Under the pieces are notes generated by a model, which saw nothing but the letters and a program-made list of their open reading frames with translations, ran no database searches and was not told the origin of the DNA. A DNA stretch of 64,000 nt, taken from Photobacterium chitinilyticum. Lineage in GTDB: Bacteria; Pseudomonadota; Gammaproteobacteria; Enterobacterales; Vibrionaceae. This document shows, in pieces, positions 16,259-24,786 of the stretch. Position numbers and translations under genes: made by a program. Position 1 is the stretch's first letter; every line of letters starts with the position of its first letter. Location of the stretch: the NCBI RefSeq assembly GCF_004104355.1, contig NZ_RJLM01000001.1, positions 600,711 through 664,710 of the forward strand, in the 5' to 3' direction.

Positions 16259-18361
16259 ATGAGTAAGAATAAAATACTTCCCGCTGTTGTATTTATGATT
16301 TTATTCAGCGCGGGGAGCAATGCGGTGGCTGCTGGTGGCGGTGGTGTACTGGCTGATCCGGGTGCAGCAGAAGGTAAACACTTTGATCCAAAGGGTAAAC
16401 TGCCGTCAGAATTTACAATTAAAACGCAACAGCAGCATCAAGAGACACTTCCTTTCTCTGATACCCGTGACTTTGATGAGGCTAAGAAAGGATTTATCGC
16501 GGCACCTGATTATAAGCAGATTAAAGCAGAAGCCGGCAATATCGCCTGGGATATGGCAAGTTACGAATGGTTGCTACAGGATAAGGTATTTGACAGTATC
16601 CATCCTTCACTACAGCGCCAAGCGGTACTGAATATGGCCTATGGGCTATATGAAGTTGTCCCGGACAAGATTTATCAGGTACGAGGTTTTGACTTAGCTA
16701 ATATCAGCTTTATTAAAGGCGATACCGGCTGGATTATCTTTGATCCGCTGACAGCAAAAGAAACAGCGGCGGCGGCATTAAAACTAGTCAACGAGAAACT
16801 CGGTCAGCGACCTGTTGTTGCTGTCGTTTACTCTCATTCGCATGCCGACCACTTTGGCGGAGCACGGGGTGTGGTTAGTGAAGAGGAGGTGGCGGCAGGA
16901 AAAGTACAGATCATCGCGCCGGATGGTTTCATGCTCCATGCTGTGTCTGAGAATGTGTATGCGGGCAATGCAATGAACCGTCGCCTGTTTTTCCAGTACG
17001 GTGTATTGCTTCCTCGTAGCCCGTTTGGTCATGTTGATCAATCGATTGGTAAGAATACCGCAGCGGGGACGACTGGGTTGCTTCCGCCAACGGTTCTGAT
17101 TAAAGACGATATCGAAGAAATGACTGTCGATGGGGTTAAAATGATTTTCCAAAATACCCCGGGAACAGAAGCGCCCGCTGAGATGAATACCTATTTCCCT
17201 GATTTTAAAACATTCTGGGCAGCAGAAAATATTACCGGGACAGTGCACAATATCTATACCCTTCGGGGAGCCCTGATCCGTGATGCGCTGGAATGGTCGA
17301 AACAAATCAACAAGGCACTATATATGTTCGGCCAAGAAGCCGAAGTGATGTTTGCCTCTCACAGTTGGCCTCGCTGGGGGAATGAACGTATTCAGGAAGT
17401 CATGCGCTCTCAGCGCGATATTTACGCCAACCTTAATAATGAAGTACTGCACCTTGCCAACCAAGGCGTCACTATTAACGAGATCCATAATGAGTACAAA
17501 CCACCCAAGAGCCTGCAGCAGCAGTGGTCTGCACATAGTTACCATGGTTCGGAGCAGCATAATAGCCGTGCAGTTGTGAACAGGTATTTGGGGTACTGGG
17601 ATGGAAATCCAGCAACATTGATTCCGCTTTCGCCACGAGACTCAGGGCCGTTATATGTTGAGATGATGGGTGGGGCGGGCAATATTATCAATAAGGGTAA
17701 AGAGTTGTATGACAAGGGAGAATACCTGCTTGCATCGGAGATCTTGAACAAGCTGGTTTATGGTGAGCCAGAAAATCAAAAAGGTAAAGACTTGCTGGCT
17801 GATGTATTTGAACAGATTGGCTACCAACAGGAAAGTCCAAGTGTGCGTAACAGCTTTTTAGCGGCTGCCTATGAGTTGAGGCAAGGGATTCCTAGTGGGG
17901 CATCACCTAAAACCTCCGGACCGGATGTGATAAGAGCAATGTCAACGAGCCTGTGGTTAGACTTTCTTGCTATTCGCCTGGAAAGTGAGAAAGCAGATGG
18001 CATTAATTTCGTCATTAACTTGATCACACCGGATAATGATGAGAAATATGCCGTTGAATTGAGTAATGCGACCCTAACCAATATCAGTGGTTTTATTGCT
18101 AACGAGCCTGATTTAACGATTACGATAAACCGCTCGGATCTCGAGCCTGTGATGATGGGCGCTGTAACTCTTGATGAGCAAATAGAGAAGGGCAAGGCGA
18201 AACTAGAGGGAGATAGAAAGCCACTAGATCAACTGAAATCAATGTTGGCAAATTTCACCCCTGATTTTGAAATGATGCCGGGAACAAAAAAGAGTGAATC
18301 GGCGCAACCGAGTGTGAATTCTTTTGCTCAGCCGGAGTTAGGACACACTGATGGAGGCTAG
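16259..18361 (+). CDS. Exported alkylsulfatase (SdsA/YjcS-type metallo-beta-lactamase fold)
   Basis: A 700-residue secreted enzyme with a signal peptide cut near residue 25. The metallo-beta-lactamase zinc motif HSHADHFGG has H193, H195, D197 and H198. Further family segments are FPDFKTFWAAENITGTVHN and FASHSWPRWG. The last 130 residues form the SCP2-like lipid-binding domain of this family. These enzymes hydrolyse primary alkyl sulfates such as SDS to alcohol and sulfate in the periplasm or outside. AAAGGTGA lies before the ATG at 16259. Length and domain order fit E. coli YjcS and Pseudomonas SdsA1. No regulator is adjacent. Confidence 0.92.
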   Translation: MSKNKILPAVVFMILFSAGSNAVAAGGGGVLADPGAAEGKHFDPKGKLPSEFTIKTQQQHQETLPFSDTRDFDEAKKGFIAAPDYKQIKAEAGNIAWDMASYEWLLQDKVFDSIHPSLQRQAVLNMAYGLYEVVPDKIYQVRGFDLANISFIKGDTGWIIFDPLTAKETAAAALKLVNEKLGQRPVVAVVYSHSHADHFGGARGVVSEEEVAAGKVQIIAPDGFMLHAVSENVYAGNAMNRRLFFQYGVLLPRSPFGHVDQSIGKNTAAGTTGLLPPTVLIKDDIEEMTVDGVKMIFQNTPGTEAPAEMNTYFPDFKTFWAAENITGTVHNIYTLRGALIRDALEWSKQINKALYMFGQEAEVMFASHSWPRWGNERIQEVMRSQRDIYANLNNEVLHLANQGVTINEIHNEYKPPKSLQQQWSAHSYHGSEQHNSRAVVNRYLGYWDGNPATLIPLSPRDSGPLYVEMMGGAGNIINKGKELYDKGEYLLASEILNKLVYGEPENQKGKDLLADVFEQIGYQQESPSVRNSFLAAAYELRQGIPSGASPKTSGPDVIRAMSTSLWLDFLAIRLESEKADGINFVINLITPDNDEKYAVELSNATLTNISGFIANEPDLTITINRSDLEPVMMGAVTLDEQIEKGKAKLEGDRKPLDQLKSMLANFTPDFEMMPGTKKSESAQPSVNSFAQPELGHTDGG

Positions 18362-18403
18362 GGACGTTTCTTGACGTTTTTGGACTTACATCCGTGTTTA
18401 TGG

Positions 18404-18433
18404 AAAAAAGGAGCCTATTGGGCTCCTTTTGAT
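18404..18433 (+). terminator. Rho-independent terminator
   Basis: Stem AAAAGGAGCC-TATTG-GGCTCCTTTT, 45 bp past the alkylsulfatase stop. Confidence 0.85.
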
Positions 18434-18560
18434 TTATACCTAAGCACCTTGGGGGGGCCTGGGTGTAGAATGGCAAGGAAGAGGTAATTAGGCTTTCATT
18501 TTGGCGCAAGGAGGGTGCATGCGGCAACAATATCATTTCCGTCAATCGGAAGCGTCACCA

Positions 18561-18944
18561 ATGCTAAAAGGGTTACATCATGCAGCGATTATTTGTGCTG
18601 ATTATTCCGCGTCAAAGCATTTTTACGTCGATATTCTTGGCCTGTCGGTGATTGCTGAAAATTACCGAGCGGCTCGTGATTCCTACAAGTTGGACTTGCT
18701 GCTACCGGATGGCAGCCAGGTTGAGCTATTTTCATTTCCATCGCCACCGTCGAGGCCAAGCTTTCCTGAGGCCAGAGGACTTAGGCATTTAGCTTTCATT
18801 GTAGATTCTGTCGATTCCTTTGCCGACTACCTGGAAAGCTGCCATGTTGAGGTAGAACCAATCCGGGTTGATGAATACACCGGAAAAAAATATACCTTCT
18901 TTAACGATCCTGATGGGTTACCGCTAGAGCTGTATGAAGGTTGA
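18561..18944 (+). CDS. VOC-family (glyoxalase/dioxygenase-fold) protein, YaeR-like
   Basis: A 127-residue single vicinal-oxygen-chelate domain. It begins MLKGLHHAAIICADY and carries the metal-ligand pattern His7, Glu in VELFSFP, His in LRHLAF and Glu in LPLELYE. It is close to E. coli YaeR (GloA2 type) in length and in the PPSRPSFPEARGLRHLAF block. The reaction is unknown; glyoxalase I-like activity is often assumed. An in-frame ATG at 18501 would add 20 residues not found in the family. Confidence 0.88.
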   Translation: MLKGLHHAAIICADYSASKHFYVDILGLSVIAENYRAARDSYKLDLLLPDGSQVELFSFPSPPSRPSFPEARGLRHLAFIVDSVDSFADYLESCHVEVEPIRVDEYTGKKYTFFNDPDGLPLELYEG

Positions 18945-19104
18945 GACAAGCATTGGTGTACATAAAGCCTTGCAGAACAATGCTAATCCTACAGCCATGA
19001 AATAATTCTCTAAAAGTTGTCCAAATGCAGACCTTTGTGATGCAGTAAGGTTTGCATCATCCATTAGGCTTTACATAAAGCCCTGACAGAACGAGGATGG
19101 CTGC

Positions 19105-20025
19105 GTGAAAATAGCTTTTTTTGGTGAATGCATGATCGAGCTGAGTGGCCAGCCACTGCAGCGGACGTTCGGTGGCGATACACTCAATACGGCGCTTTAT
19201 CTGTCACGATTGGGGGCTTCGCGAGGACTTGCTGTCAGCTATGCAACAGCGTTAGGGACCGATAATATCAGCCAGGATATGCTTGGAGCTTGGCAGGCAG
19301 AAGGAATCGACACCCATATGGTCAGAAAGCTGAAGAGCAAGCTGCCGGGGATTTATCTTGTTGAGACAGAGCCAAGCGGCGAGCGCCATTTCCATTATTG
19401 GCGTAATGATAGCGCAGCAAAATTCTATTTTTCCGATTTGTGGTCACCGCTTGAGCAAGCTATTGATAAACACCACTTTGATGCGCTGTATATCAGTGGT
19501 GTTAGCCTTGCCATACTGGCGGAAGAAGCGAAAGCGGTACTGATTACTTTGTTAGAGAAGCACAAGGCCAATGGTGGTATGGTATTGTTTGATAACAATT
19601 TTCGAGCTCAATTATGGACCTCGAAACAGGCCCAGTATTGGTATTCTCAGGTTTTGCCATTTGCCGATATAGCTTTGTTCACAGAAGAAGATGATTATCT
19701 GGTTTGGGGAAAGGCTGATATTGTTGAGCGGTGCCAGAACTTTGGGTGTCGGGAAATTGTGCTGAAGCGGGGAAGTGAACCCTGCAAAATCGTCTCAGGG
19801 CTGCAGAGTGGCTATCCTGAGACCGTTTATGTTGCAGCGAATAACATTGAAAATGTGGTGGATACTTGCGCGGCAGGGGATTCATTTGCGGCAGGGTATT
19901 TGGCAGGTAGATTGAGTGGTGACTCTGAGGCCGTAGCTGCGGAACTGGGACATAATCTGGCATCGATTGTCATTCAATACCCAGGAGTAATTATCCCGCC
20001 AGATGCGATGAAAGAGTTAATGTAA
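19105..20025 (+). CDS. kdgK: 2-dehydro-3-deoxygluconokinase
   Basis: A 306-residue PfkB/ribokinase-family sugar kinase. It phosphorylates 2-keto-3-deoxygluconate with ATP, giving KDPG. The N-terminal FFGECMIEL and GGDTLNTALYLSRLG segments and the C-terminal anion-hole motif DTCAAGDSFAAGYLAGR with its catalytic Asp are present. The start is GTG with GAGG upstream. It is followed 17 bp later by eda, whose enzyme splits the product. Uronate or pectin catabolism genes (kduD, uxuA, transporters) are not adjacent. Confidence 0.93.
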   Translation: MKIAFFGECMIELSGQPLQRTFGGDTLNTALYLSRLGASRGLAVSYATALGTDNISQDMLGAWQAEGIDTHMVRKLKSKLPGIYLVETEPSGERHFHYWRNDSAAKFYFSDLWSPLEQAIDKHHFDALYISGVSLAILAEEAKAVLITLLEKHKANGGMVLFDNNFRAQLWTSKQAQYWYSQVLPFADIALFTEEDDYLVWGKADIVERCQNFGCREIVLKRGSEPCKIVSGLQSGYPETVYVAANNIENVVDTCAAGDSFAAGYLAGRLSGDSEAVAAELGHNLASIVIQYPGVIIPPDAMKELM

Positions 20026-20042
20026 TTAAGGAATACTAATTA

Positions 20043-20675
20043 ATGTCTCAACAACTGATCGAACAGCTAAAAGAATTCAAAGTCATTCCGGTGATTCAAA
20101 TAAATAACGTTGAGCAGGCTGTGCCACTGGCTAAAACGCTGGTGGAAAATGGTCTGCCTGTTGCCGAGGTTACATTCAGAACAGAGGCGGCTGAACAAGC
20201 TATTCGCTTGATGCGGGATGCTTACCCGGCTATGTGTATTGGTGCGGGGACAGTTCTTAATGCCGATCAGGTAGACCGAGCCAAAGCAGCAGGCGCGGAG
20301 TTTGTTGTTTCGCCAGGCCTTAATCCCAATACCGTTCGCTATTGTCAGGAACGAGGTATCGCGATGGTGCCAGGCGTTAATAATCCTAGCCAGGTTGAGC
20401 AAGCATTAGAGCTCGGTCTGACGTTTCTGAAATTTTTTCCTGCCGAAGCGTCGGGTGGGATCAATATGATAAAGTCATTGCTTGCGCCGTATGTTGATGT
20501 TGCGTTTATGCCAACAGGCGGGATCGGAAAAGCGAATGTGAGTGATTACTTGGCGATTGACCGTGTTCACTGTTGTGGCGGAACCTGGATGGTCGCGCCT
20601 AAGCTGATCGAGTCCGAAGATTGGGATGAAATTGGCCGACTGGTGCGGGAAGCGGTTGAGTTGGTCAATAGCTAG
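20043..20675 (+). CDS. eda: KDPG / 2-keto-4-hydroxyglutarate aldolase
   Basis: A 210-residue class I aldolase that cleaves KDPG to pyruvate and glyceraldehyde-3-phosphate. The Schiff-base Lys is in the segment FLKFFPAE, the Glu is in VAEVTFRT, and the GAGTVL phosphate-loop segment is present. It shares a transcript with kdgK, and together they complete the lower Entner-Doudoroff route from 2-keto-3-deoxygluconate. No edd gene is adjacent, so the supply here is more likely from uronates. Confidence 0.95.
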   Translation: MSQQLIEQLKEFKVIPVIQINNVEQAVPLAKTLVENGLPVAEVTFRTEAAEQAIRLMRDAYPAMCIGAGTVLNADQVDRAKAAGAEFVVSPGLNPNTVRYCQERGIAMVPGVNNPSQVEQALELGLTFLKFFPAEASGGINMIKSLLAPYVDVAFMPTGGIGKANVSDYLAIDRVHCCGGTWMVAPKLIESEDWDEIGRLVREAVELVNS

Positions 20676-21010
20676 TCGACTATTTGGCATAAGGCCAGTT
20701 AAAGCTTGGGTATCGTTAGTTATCACAACCTGAATGCTGACAAGATAAAATACCCACTTAAAGTGTATTGCTTGAACTAATAAATTGCTTTTTGGTTAGA
20801 TATAGACATTAACTATTCAGTGACAGTTAAAGTTTGGAATAGAATGCAGAACAATAATTAAGCGGTAACCATATAAAAACAAAGCGATTGTGTATAATTC
20901 GAGCAAGCAGGTTGAATTCTTGTATTTTAGTGTTGACTCAACGGATTCAATCCGTAGAATGCACCCCATACCGCAGCAGGGAGACCTGATACGCGGTTGT
21001 AAGGTCTGAT
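20676..21010 (+). other. Intergenic region before the tRNA operon
   Basis: A 335-bp gap. Its last 80 bp contain the tRNA promoter and a GC-rich start region (GCACCCC); the first part is AT-rich with nothing recognisable. No clear terminator follows eda. Confidence 0.6.
20933..20960 (+). promoter_or_regulatory. Sigma-70 promoter of tRNA operon
   Basis: TTGACT, a 16-bp spacer, then TAGAAT. A GC-rich discriminator (GCACCCC) follows, as is common in stringently controlled stable-RNA promoters. Confidence 0.7.
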
Positions 21011-21084
21011 GGCGCGTTGGCAGAGTGGCTATGCAGCGGATTGCAAATCCGTGTACCTCGGTTCGACTCCGGGACGCGCCTCCA
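21011..21084 (+). tRNA. tRNA-Cys (GCA)
   Basis: 74 nt with acceptor arms GGCGCGT/ACGCGCC, the anticodon GCA in loop TTGCAAA, the T-arm GGTTCGACTCC and an encoded CCA end. First of three tandem tRNAs. Confidence 0.96.
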
Positions 21085-21098
21085 TCATTTCCTTATAT

Positions 21099-21174
21099 GC
21101 GACACTAGCTCAGCTGGTAGAGCGCAACCTTGCCAAGGTTGAGGTCACGAGTTCGAACCTCGTGTGTCGCTCCA
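21099..21174 (+). tRNA. tRNA-Gly (GCC)
   Basis: 76 nt. Acceptor GCGACAC/GTGTCGC, anticodon loop TTGCCAA, T-loop GTTCGAACC and encoded CCA. It lies 14 nt after tRNA-Cys. Confidence 0.96.
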
Positions 21175-21264
21175 AATTTTGAGATGTTGATTTTCCTATT
21201 AAAAATCAGTATCTAAGATGGTGTCTAACTAACTCGTTAGAAGCATCGCAATCCAGAATTGCGT

Positions 21265-21351
21265 GCCCTGGTGGTGGAATTGGTAGACACAAGGGATTTA
21301 AAATCCCTCGACGTTCGCGTTGTGCCGGTTCAAGTCCGGCCCGGGGCACCA
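21265..21351 (+). tRNA. tRNA-Leu (TAA)
   Basis: 87 nt with the long variable arm of class II tRNAs. Acceptor GCCCTGG/CCGGGGC, anticodon loop TTTAAAA, T-loop GTTCAAGTC and encoded CCA. It lies 90 nt after tRNA-Gly on what looks like the same transcript. Confidence 0.96.
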
Positions 21352-21358
21352 TCTCATT

Positions 21359-21388
21359 AAAAGGCTTACCGAAAGGTAAGCCTTTTTT
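21359..21388 (+). terminator. Rho-independent terminator of tRNA operon
   Basis: Stem AAGGCTTACC-GAAA-GGTAAGCCTT with T6 tail, immediately after tRNA-Leu. Confidence 0.92.
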
Positions 21389-21551
21389 CGTTGTCTCAAT
21401 CCTCATCCGCGTATTTCTATCTCCATTATCAGCTGGGCAGTTTGGTACTCACCTTGATAATACAAAGTCAGCCAGATTGATCACTGGTTATTTTATGTAT
21501 AAGGTTAAATTAATCAGATTACTGTAACTTTTTCATAGGCAAGGATACGCG

Positions 21552-22292
21552 ATGAAATTGAACTGTGACATGGGAGAGAGCTTTGGTGCCTGGCAAATGG
21601 GCAATGATCATGCGGTAATGCCCTGGATTGATCAGGCCAATATTGCCTGTGGCTTTCACGCTTCCGATCCGGATGTAATGGCACAAACTGTTTCGTGGGC
21701 AATTTCACATCATGTTGAAATTGGTGCTCACCCCGGGTATGAGGACAAGGTTGGCTTTGGTCGTCGCAGTATTCCTCATTCCCTGACCTCAATTACTAGG
21801 CTGGTGGCTTATCAGGTTGGCGCATTGGATGCGCTCTGCCAGATTCAAAATATTCATGTTGCCTACATCAAGCCTCATGGTGCACTTTATAACGATATGA
21901 TGGCTAATGCAGCTATCTTTGAAGCGATTGTTGAAGCTGTTGCTGGCCTTAACCAAGCTCGTCACGTAAAGCTTAAACTGATGGTCTTGGCCAGAGCCGA
22001 CAACAGTGAGTATTTGAATATTGCCAAACGTTATGATGTCGAGTTGTTGCAAGAGGCATTTGCTGATCGTGCTTACGATGATGTCGGTACACTGGTGCCG
22101 CGCACCGAATCCGGTGCCGTTTACCATGATGCGACCATGATTAAGCAACAGGTCATAGAGCTGGCAGAGGGCAGAGTGACGACAGTGTCGGGAAAGACGC
22201 TTTTATTGCATGCTGATACTGTTTGTGTCCATGGCGATAATGACGAGTCAATTGTCACCATTGCAGCCCTGCATAAGGTACTGAATCCATGA
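21552..22292 (+). CDS. pxpA: 5-oxoprolinase subunit A (LamB/YcsF family)
   Basis: A 246-residue LamB/YcsF protein. The family start LNCDMGESFGAW is intact, with NIACGFHASDP, EIGAHPGYED, YIKPHGALYN and the late HGDN block. PxpA works with PxpB and PxpC in the ATP-dependent opening of 5-oxoproline to glutamate in the cytoplasm. An AAGGA ribosome site lies upstream. It overlaps pxpB by 4 bp and starts a tight pxpA-pxpB-pxpC-cyclotransferase operon. Confidence 0.95.
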   Translation: MKLNCDMGESFGAWQMGNDHAVMPWIDQANIACGFHASDPDVMAQTVSWAISHHVEIGAHPGYEDKVGFGRRSIPHSLTSITRLVAYQVGALDALCQIQNIHVAYIKPHGALYNDMMANAAIFEAIVEAVAGLNQARHVKLKLMVLARADNSEYLNIAKRYDVELLQEAFADRAYDDVGTLVPRTESGAVYHDATMIKQQVIELAEGRVTTVSGKTLLLHADTVCVHGDNDESIVTIAALHKVLNP

Positions 22293-22996
22293 TGCGAATT
22301 GAGCCAGTGTCAGAAACTAGCTTGATCGTCTATTTGGGGGAGCATATTGATACGCAACTTGCGCGGCGTATAGGACTGTTGGCCAGTTACTTAAAGGACA
22401 CTTTTCCTCAGTATTTAATCGAGGTGATCCCGTCCTATACCTCATTATTTGTTCAGTACCACCCCCGTTTAATCACATACAGTACGCTTTACGATGTAAT
22501 TACCCACTATGCACCACAGTTATCGCGGCCATTGGCCGAAGATGGAAATTGGACTGGCAAGTTAATTTCTTTGCCTGTCTATTACCATCATGAGGTTGGG
22601 CCGGATCTCTATACAGTTGCCGAGTTACATGGATTAACTACCGCGCAAGTAATTGAGATCCATAGCCAGCAAATCTATACCGTATGTGCAATTGGCTTTG
22701 CTCCCGGCTTTGCTTTTTTGGCTTCTGTTGATCCTTTAGTCGCTACTCCTCGGCATCCAGAGCCGCGTCAAAAGGTTCCCGCCGGAAGTGTCGGGATAGC
22801 CAATGAACAGACAGCTGTCTATCCGGCTGATTCTCCGGGTGGCTGGCAGATCATTGGTAACTGTCCGCAGTTGCTCTATTCTCCGCAGCAAGAGCCGGTG
22901 ACACCGTTTGAAGTTGGCGACAAAGTGAAATTCGAGCCAATTGGTAGAGAACAATTTATACAGTTAGGAGGGTGCATTTGTCCTCATTGGAAATAA
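22289..22996 (+). CDS. pxpB: 5-oxoprolinase subunit B (KipI family)
   Basis: A 235-residue allophanate hydrolase subunit 1/KipI-type protein. The signature is the GFAPGFAFL block followed by TPRHPEPRQKVPAGSVGIA and YPADSPGGWQIIG. It forms the complex with PxpC that activates 5-oxoproline. Two consecutive ATG codons (22289, 22292) are possible starts, and the first overlaps the pxpA stop. The 3' end overlaps the start of pxpC. Confidence 0.94.
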   Translation: MMRIEPVSETSLIVYLGEHIDTQLARRIGLLASYLKDTFPQYLIEVIPSYTSLFVQYHPRLITYSTLYDVITHYAPQLSRPLAEDGNWTGKLISLPVYYHHEVGPDLYTVAELHGLTTAQVIEIHSQQIYTVCAIGFAPGFAFLASVDPLVATPRHPEPRQKVPAGSVGIANEQTAVYPADSPGGWQIIGNCPQLLYSPQQEPVTPFEVGDKVKFEPIGREQFIQLGGCICPHWK

Positions 22997-23916
22997 TTCA
23001 CCCGGGTATGCTTACGTTGCTCCAGGATGTCGGGCGATTGGGTGTCGGCGATCAGGGGTTAAGCCAAGGTGGCGCCGTAGACTTGCATGCCTATTGTTGG
23101 GCCAACTATCTTGTTGGCAACGGGATGGACTGTCCTCAGCTTGAAATAACACTCGGGCAGGCATGCTTTAAGGCACATGGTGACTTGATCTGTGCACTGA
23201 CCGGGGCAGATATGGGGGCAACGTTAGGTGGCGAGCCAATTGCGCTCTGGCAGAGTTTTCTGATGAAAGATGGGCAGGTGATAAAATTCGCTTCTCCACG
23301 ATCGGGCTTACGTGCTTACCTGGCGGTAAAAGGCGGGTTTAAAGCATCAAAGGTGTTTGGCAGTGTCTCTACCGTGATGCGAAATGATATGGGAGGCATT
23401 GAGTCTGGAAGGGCTTTGCAAAAGATGGATATGCTTGAAGTTGAGAGCTTATCTGAATCGGGGCGAGATTTTGAGCCACGGCAGGCGTCTGTCCGGTTCA
23501 TTCCGGATTATGCTGCGCCGATACAATTGCGGGTAATTGAATCGTATCAGTGTGATCATTTTTCATCCGAATCGAAGCGGCAGTTTTATCAGGGTGCCTA
23601 TAAGGTAACTCAGCAGACGGACAGGATGGGCTGCCGTTTGCAAGGGCCAGCCGTTGGCGGGGAAATTGGCGGCATTATATCTGAAGCTATTGCTTATGGA
23701 GCGATTCAAATTCCGCCAAATGGGCAGCCTATCATATTGTTCAATGATCGTCAGACATTGGGCGGTTACCCTAAACTCGGTTGTATAGCCCGTATCGATA
23801 TGCCCAGATTAGCTCAGGCGATGCCCGGCAAAGAAGTGTGTTTTGTGGCTGGAAATCTGGAAGAGTTGCAGCAAGAATGGCTGGATTTTTCTTTATTTTT
23901 TGGATTGCCCATTTAG
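22978..23916 (+). CDS. pxpC: 5-oxoprolinase subunit C (KipA family)
   Basis: A 312-residue allophanate hydrolase subunit 2/KipA-type protein. Landmarks are HPGMLTLLQDVGRLG, AVDLHAYCWANYLVGN, LYLAVKGGF-like RAYLAVKGGF, and the late GAIQIPPNGQPIILFNDRQT block. I place the start at TTG 22978, because AGGAGG at 22967-22972 lies six nt before it. A GTG at 22972 is in frame but sits inside that ribosome site. It overlaps pxpB by 19 bp and is followed 22 bp later by the cyclotransferase-like gene. Confidence 0.93.
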   Translation: MSSLEIIHPGMLTLLQDVGRLGVGDQGLSQGGAVDLHAYCWANYLVGNGMDCPQLEITLGQACFKAHGDLICALTGADMGATLGGEPIALWQSFLMKDGQVIKFASPRSGLRAYLAVKGGFKASKVFGSVSTVMRNDMGGIESGRALQKMDMLEVESLSESGRDFEPRQASVRFIPDYAAPIQLRVIESYQCDHFSSESKRQFYQGAYKVTQQTDRMGCRLQGPAVGGEIGGIISEAIAYGAIQIPPNGQPIILFNDRQTLGGYPKLGCIARIDMPRLAQAMPGKEVCFVAGNLEELQQEWLDFSLFFGLPI

Positions 23917-23938
23917 GTGAGTTTCCAAGGGAGTGTGT

Positions 23939-24499
23939 ATGTATATATTTGGTTACGGTAGTTTAATTAACCGCCATTCTCGTCTTTTGACCAGCCGGAC
24001 GGGTGAGGCAGTTCCTGCAGTCGTCAATGGCTTGCAACGTCATTGGGGCAAGGTCAACGGAAGCTATAGGATTTCACCACTGGTTGCCACTGTTGGTGAA
24101 GGCCATTGCAACGGAGTACTCGTCAAGGTTGAAGATGGCTCTTTGGCGGAATTTGATCGACGAGAGAAGGGCTATCGCCGTATTGAATTGGATCCAGTGG
24201 ATATCGCTGTTAGCAATAATACGGGTTTACGCGAACCTATTTGGGCTTATGTAAGGGCTAAGTCTGAGCCTCCTTGTGAAGTTCAGCCGATTATGCAGAC
24301 ATATGTAGATACGGTTTTGGCTGGTTGTTTATCTATTTCTGACCAGTTTGCCAAAACATTTGTTGAAACGACTAAGGGGTGGCATCATCCGTTTGAAAAT
24401 GATCGTCAGCAACCTAAGTATGGCAATCTGGCTGGCGTGCTTGATGAGCACTTGATGCTGATTGATCAGTTGATTGCGGATGTTCGTCACCCCACCTAA
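23939..24499 (+). CDS. Gamma-glutamylcyclotransferase-like protein
   Basis: A 186-residue GGCT-fold protein. It begins with the family motif YIFGYGSLI (the YGSL loop) and has the later EFDRREKGYRRIEL segment with the conserved Glu region. Members convert gamma-glutamyl compounds to 5-oxoproline, or cleave related bonds. Its place directly after pxpC suggests that it supplies 5-oxoproline to PxpABC. AGGGAG lies before ATG 23939; an in-frame GTG at 23933 is the alternative. The exact substrate is not deducible. Confidence 0.85.
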   Translation: MYIFGYGSLINRHSRLLTSRTGEAVPAVVNGLQRHWGKVNGSYRISPLVATVGEGHCNGVLVKVEDGSLAEFDRREKGYRRIELDPVDIAVSNNTGLREPIWAYVRAKSEPPCEVQPIMQTYVDTVLAGCLSISDQFAKTFVETTKGWHHPFENDRQQPKYGNLAGVLDEHLMLIDQLIADVRHPT

Positions 24500-24520
24500 T
24501 AGCAGTAGCAAGTTGAAGTT

Positions 24521-24772
24521 ATGGCAAAACCAAATAAAAAAGGGCCGACAAAAACTGTTGATGTATTTTGTGCAGTTTGTAAAAGCCAACTGTTTAAATA
24601 CCGCAAAGGGGGCAAAGGCGCTCTGGTTAAGTGCTTTAAAGAGCGGATTAGCAAAGATTATACCGAACAGCCTTGTATCTGCCCGAGTTGTCAGGGCATA
24701 TTTGCCCGAGACACTCTGGTTCGAGGCGCGCCTGCGTTTAAAATTATTGGTGGAAAGGTAACGATGAAGTAA
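24521..24772 (+). CDS. Small zinc-ribbon-like protein
   Basis: An 83-residue basic protein with two CxxC pairs, C17/C20 and C54/C57, plus C38 and C52, which is a pattern expected of a zinc ribbon. The N-terminus is Lys-rich. I do not recognise a named family. It starts 21 bp after the cyclotransferase-like gene and is probably on the same transcript. It converges with the DUF3108-like gene with a 14-bp gap. RNA or DNA binding would fit its charge but is a guess. Confidence 0.72.
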   Translation: MAKPNKKGPTKTVDVFCAVCKSQLFKYRKGGKGALVKCFKERISKDYTEQPCICPSCQGIFARDTLVRGAPAFKIIGGKVTMK

Positions 24773-24786
24773 TTTCCGGCCTGAAG

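Noticed and set aside
18501-18560. N-terminal extension of the VOC protein
   Set aside because: The extra 20 residues do not belong to the family; ATG 18561 gives the normal YaeR-like start.
21206-21406. A 66-codon reverse-strand open frame across tRNA-Leu
   Set aside because: It is the antisense of the tRNA-Leu gene and terminator; such frames ending in PLCLPIPPPG-type text are a known artefact of tRNA-Leu genes.
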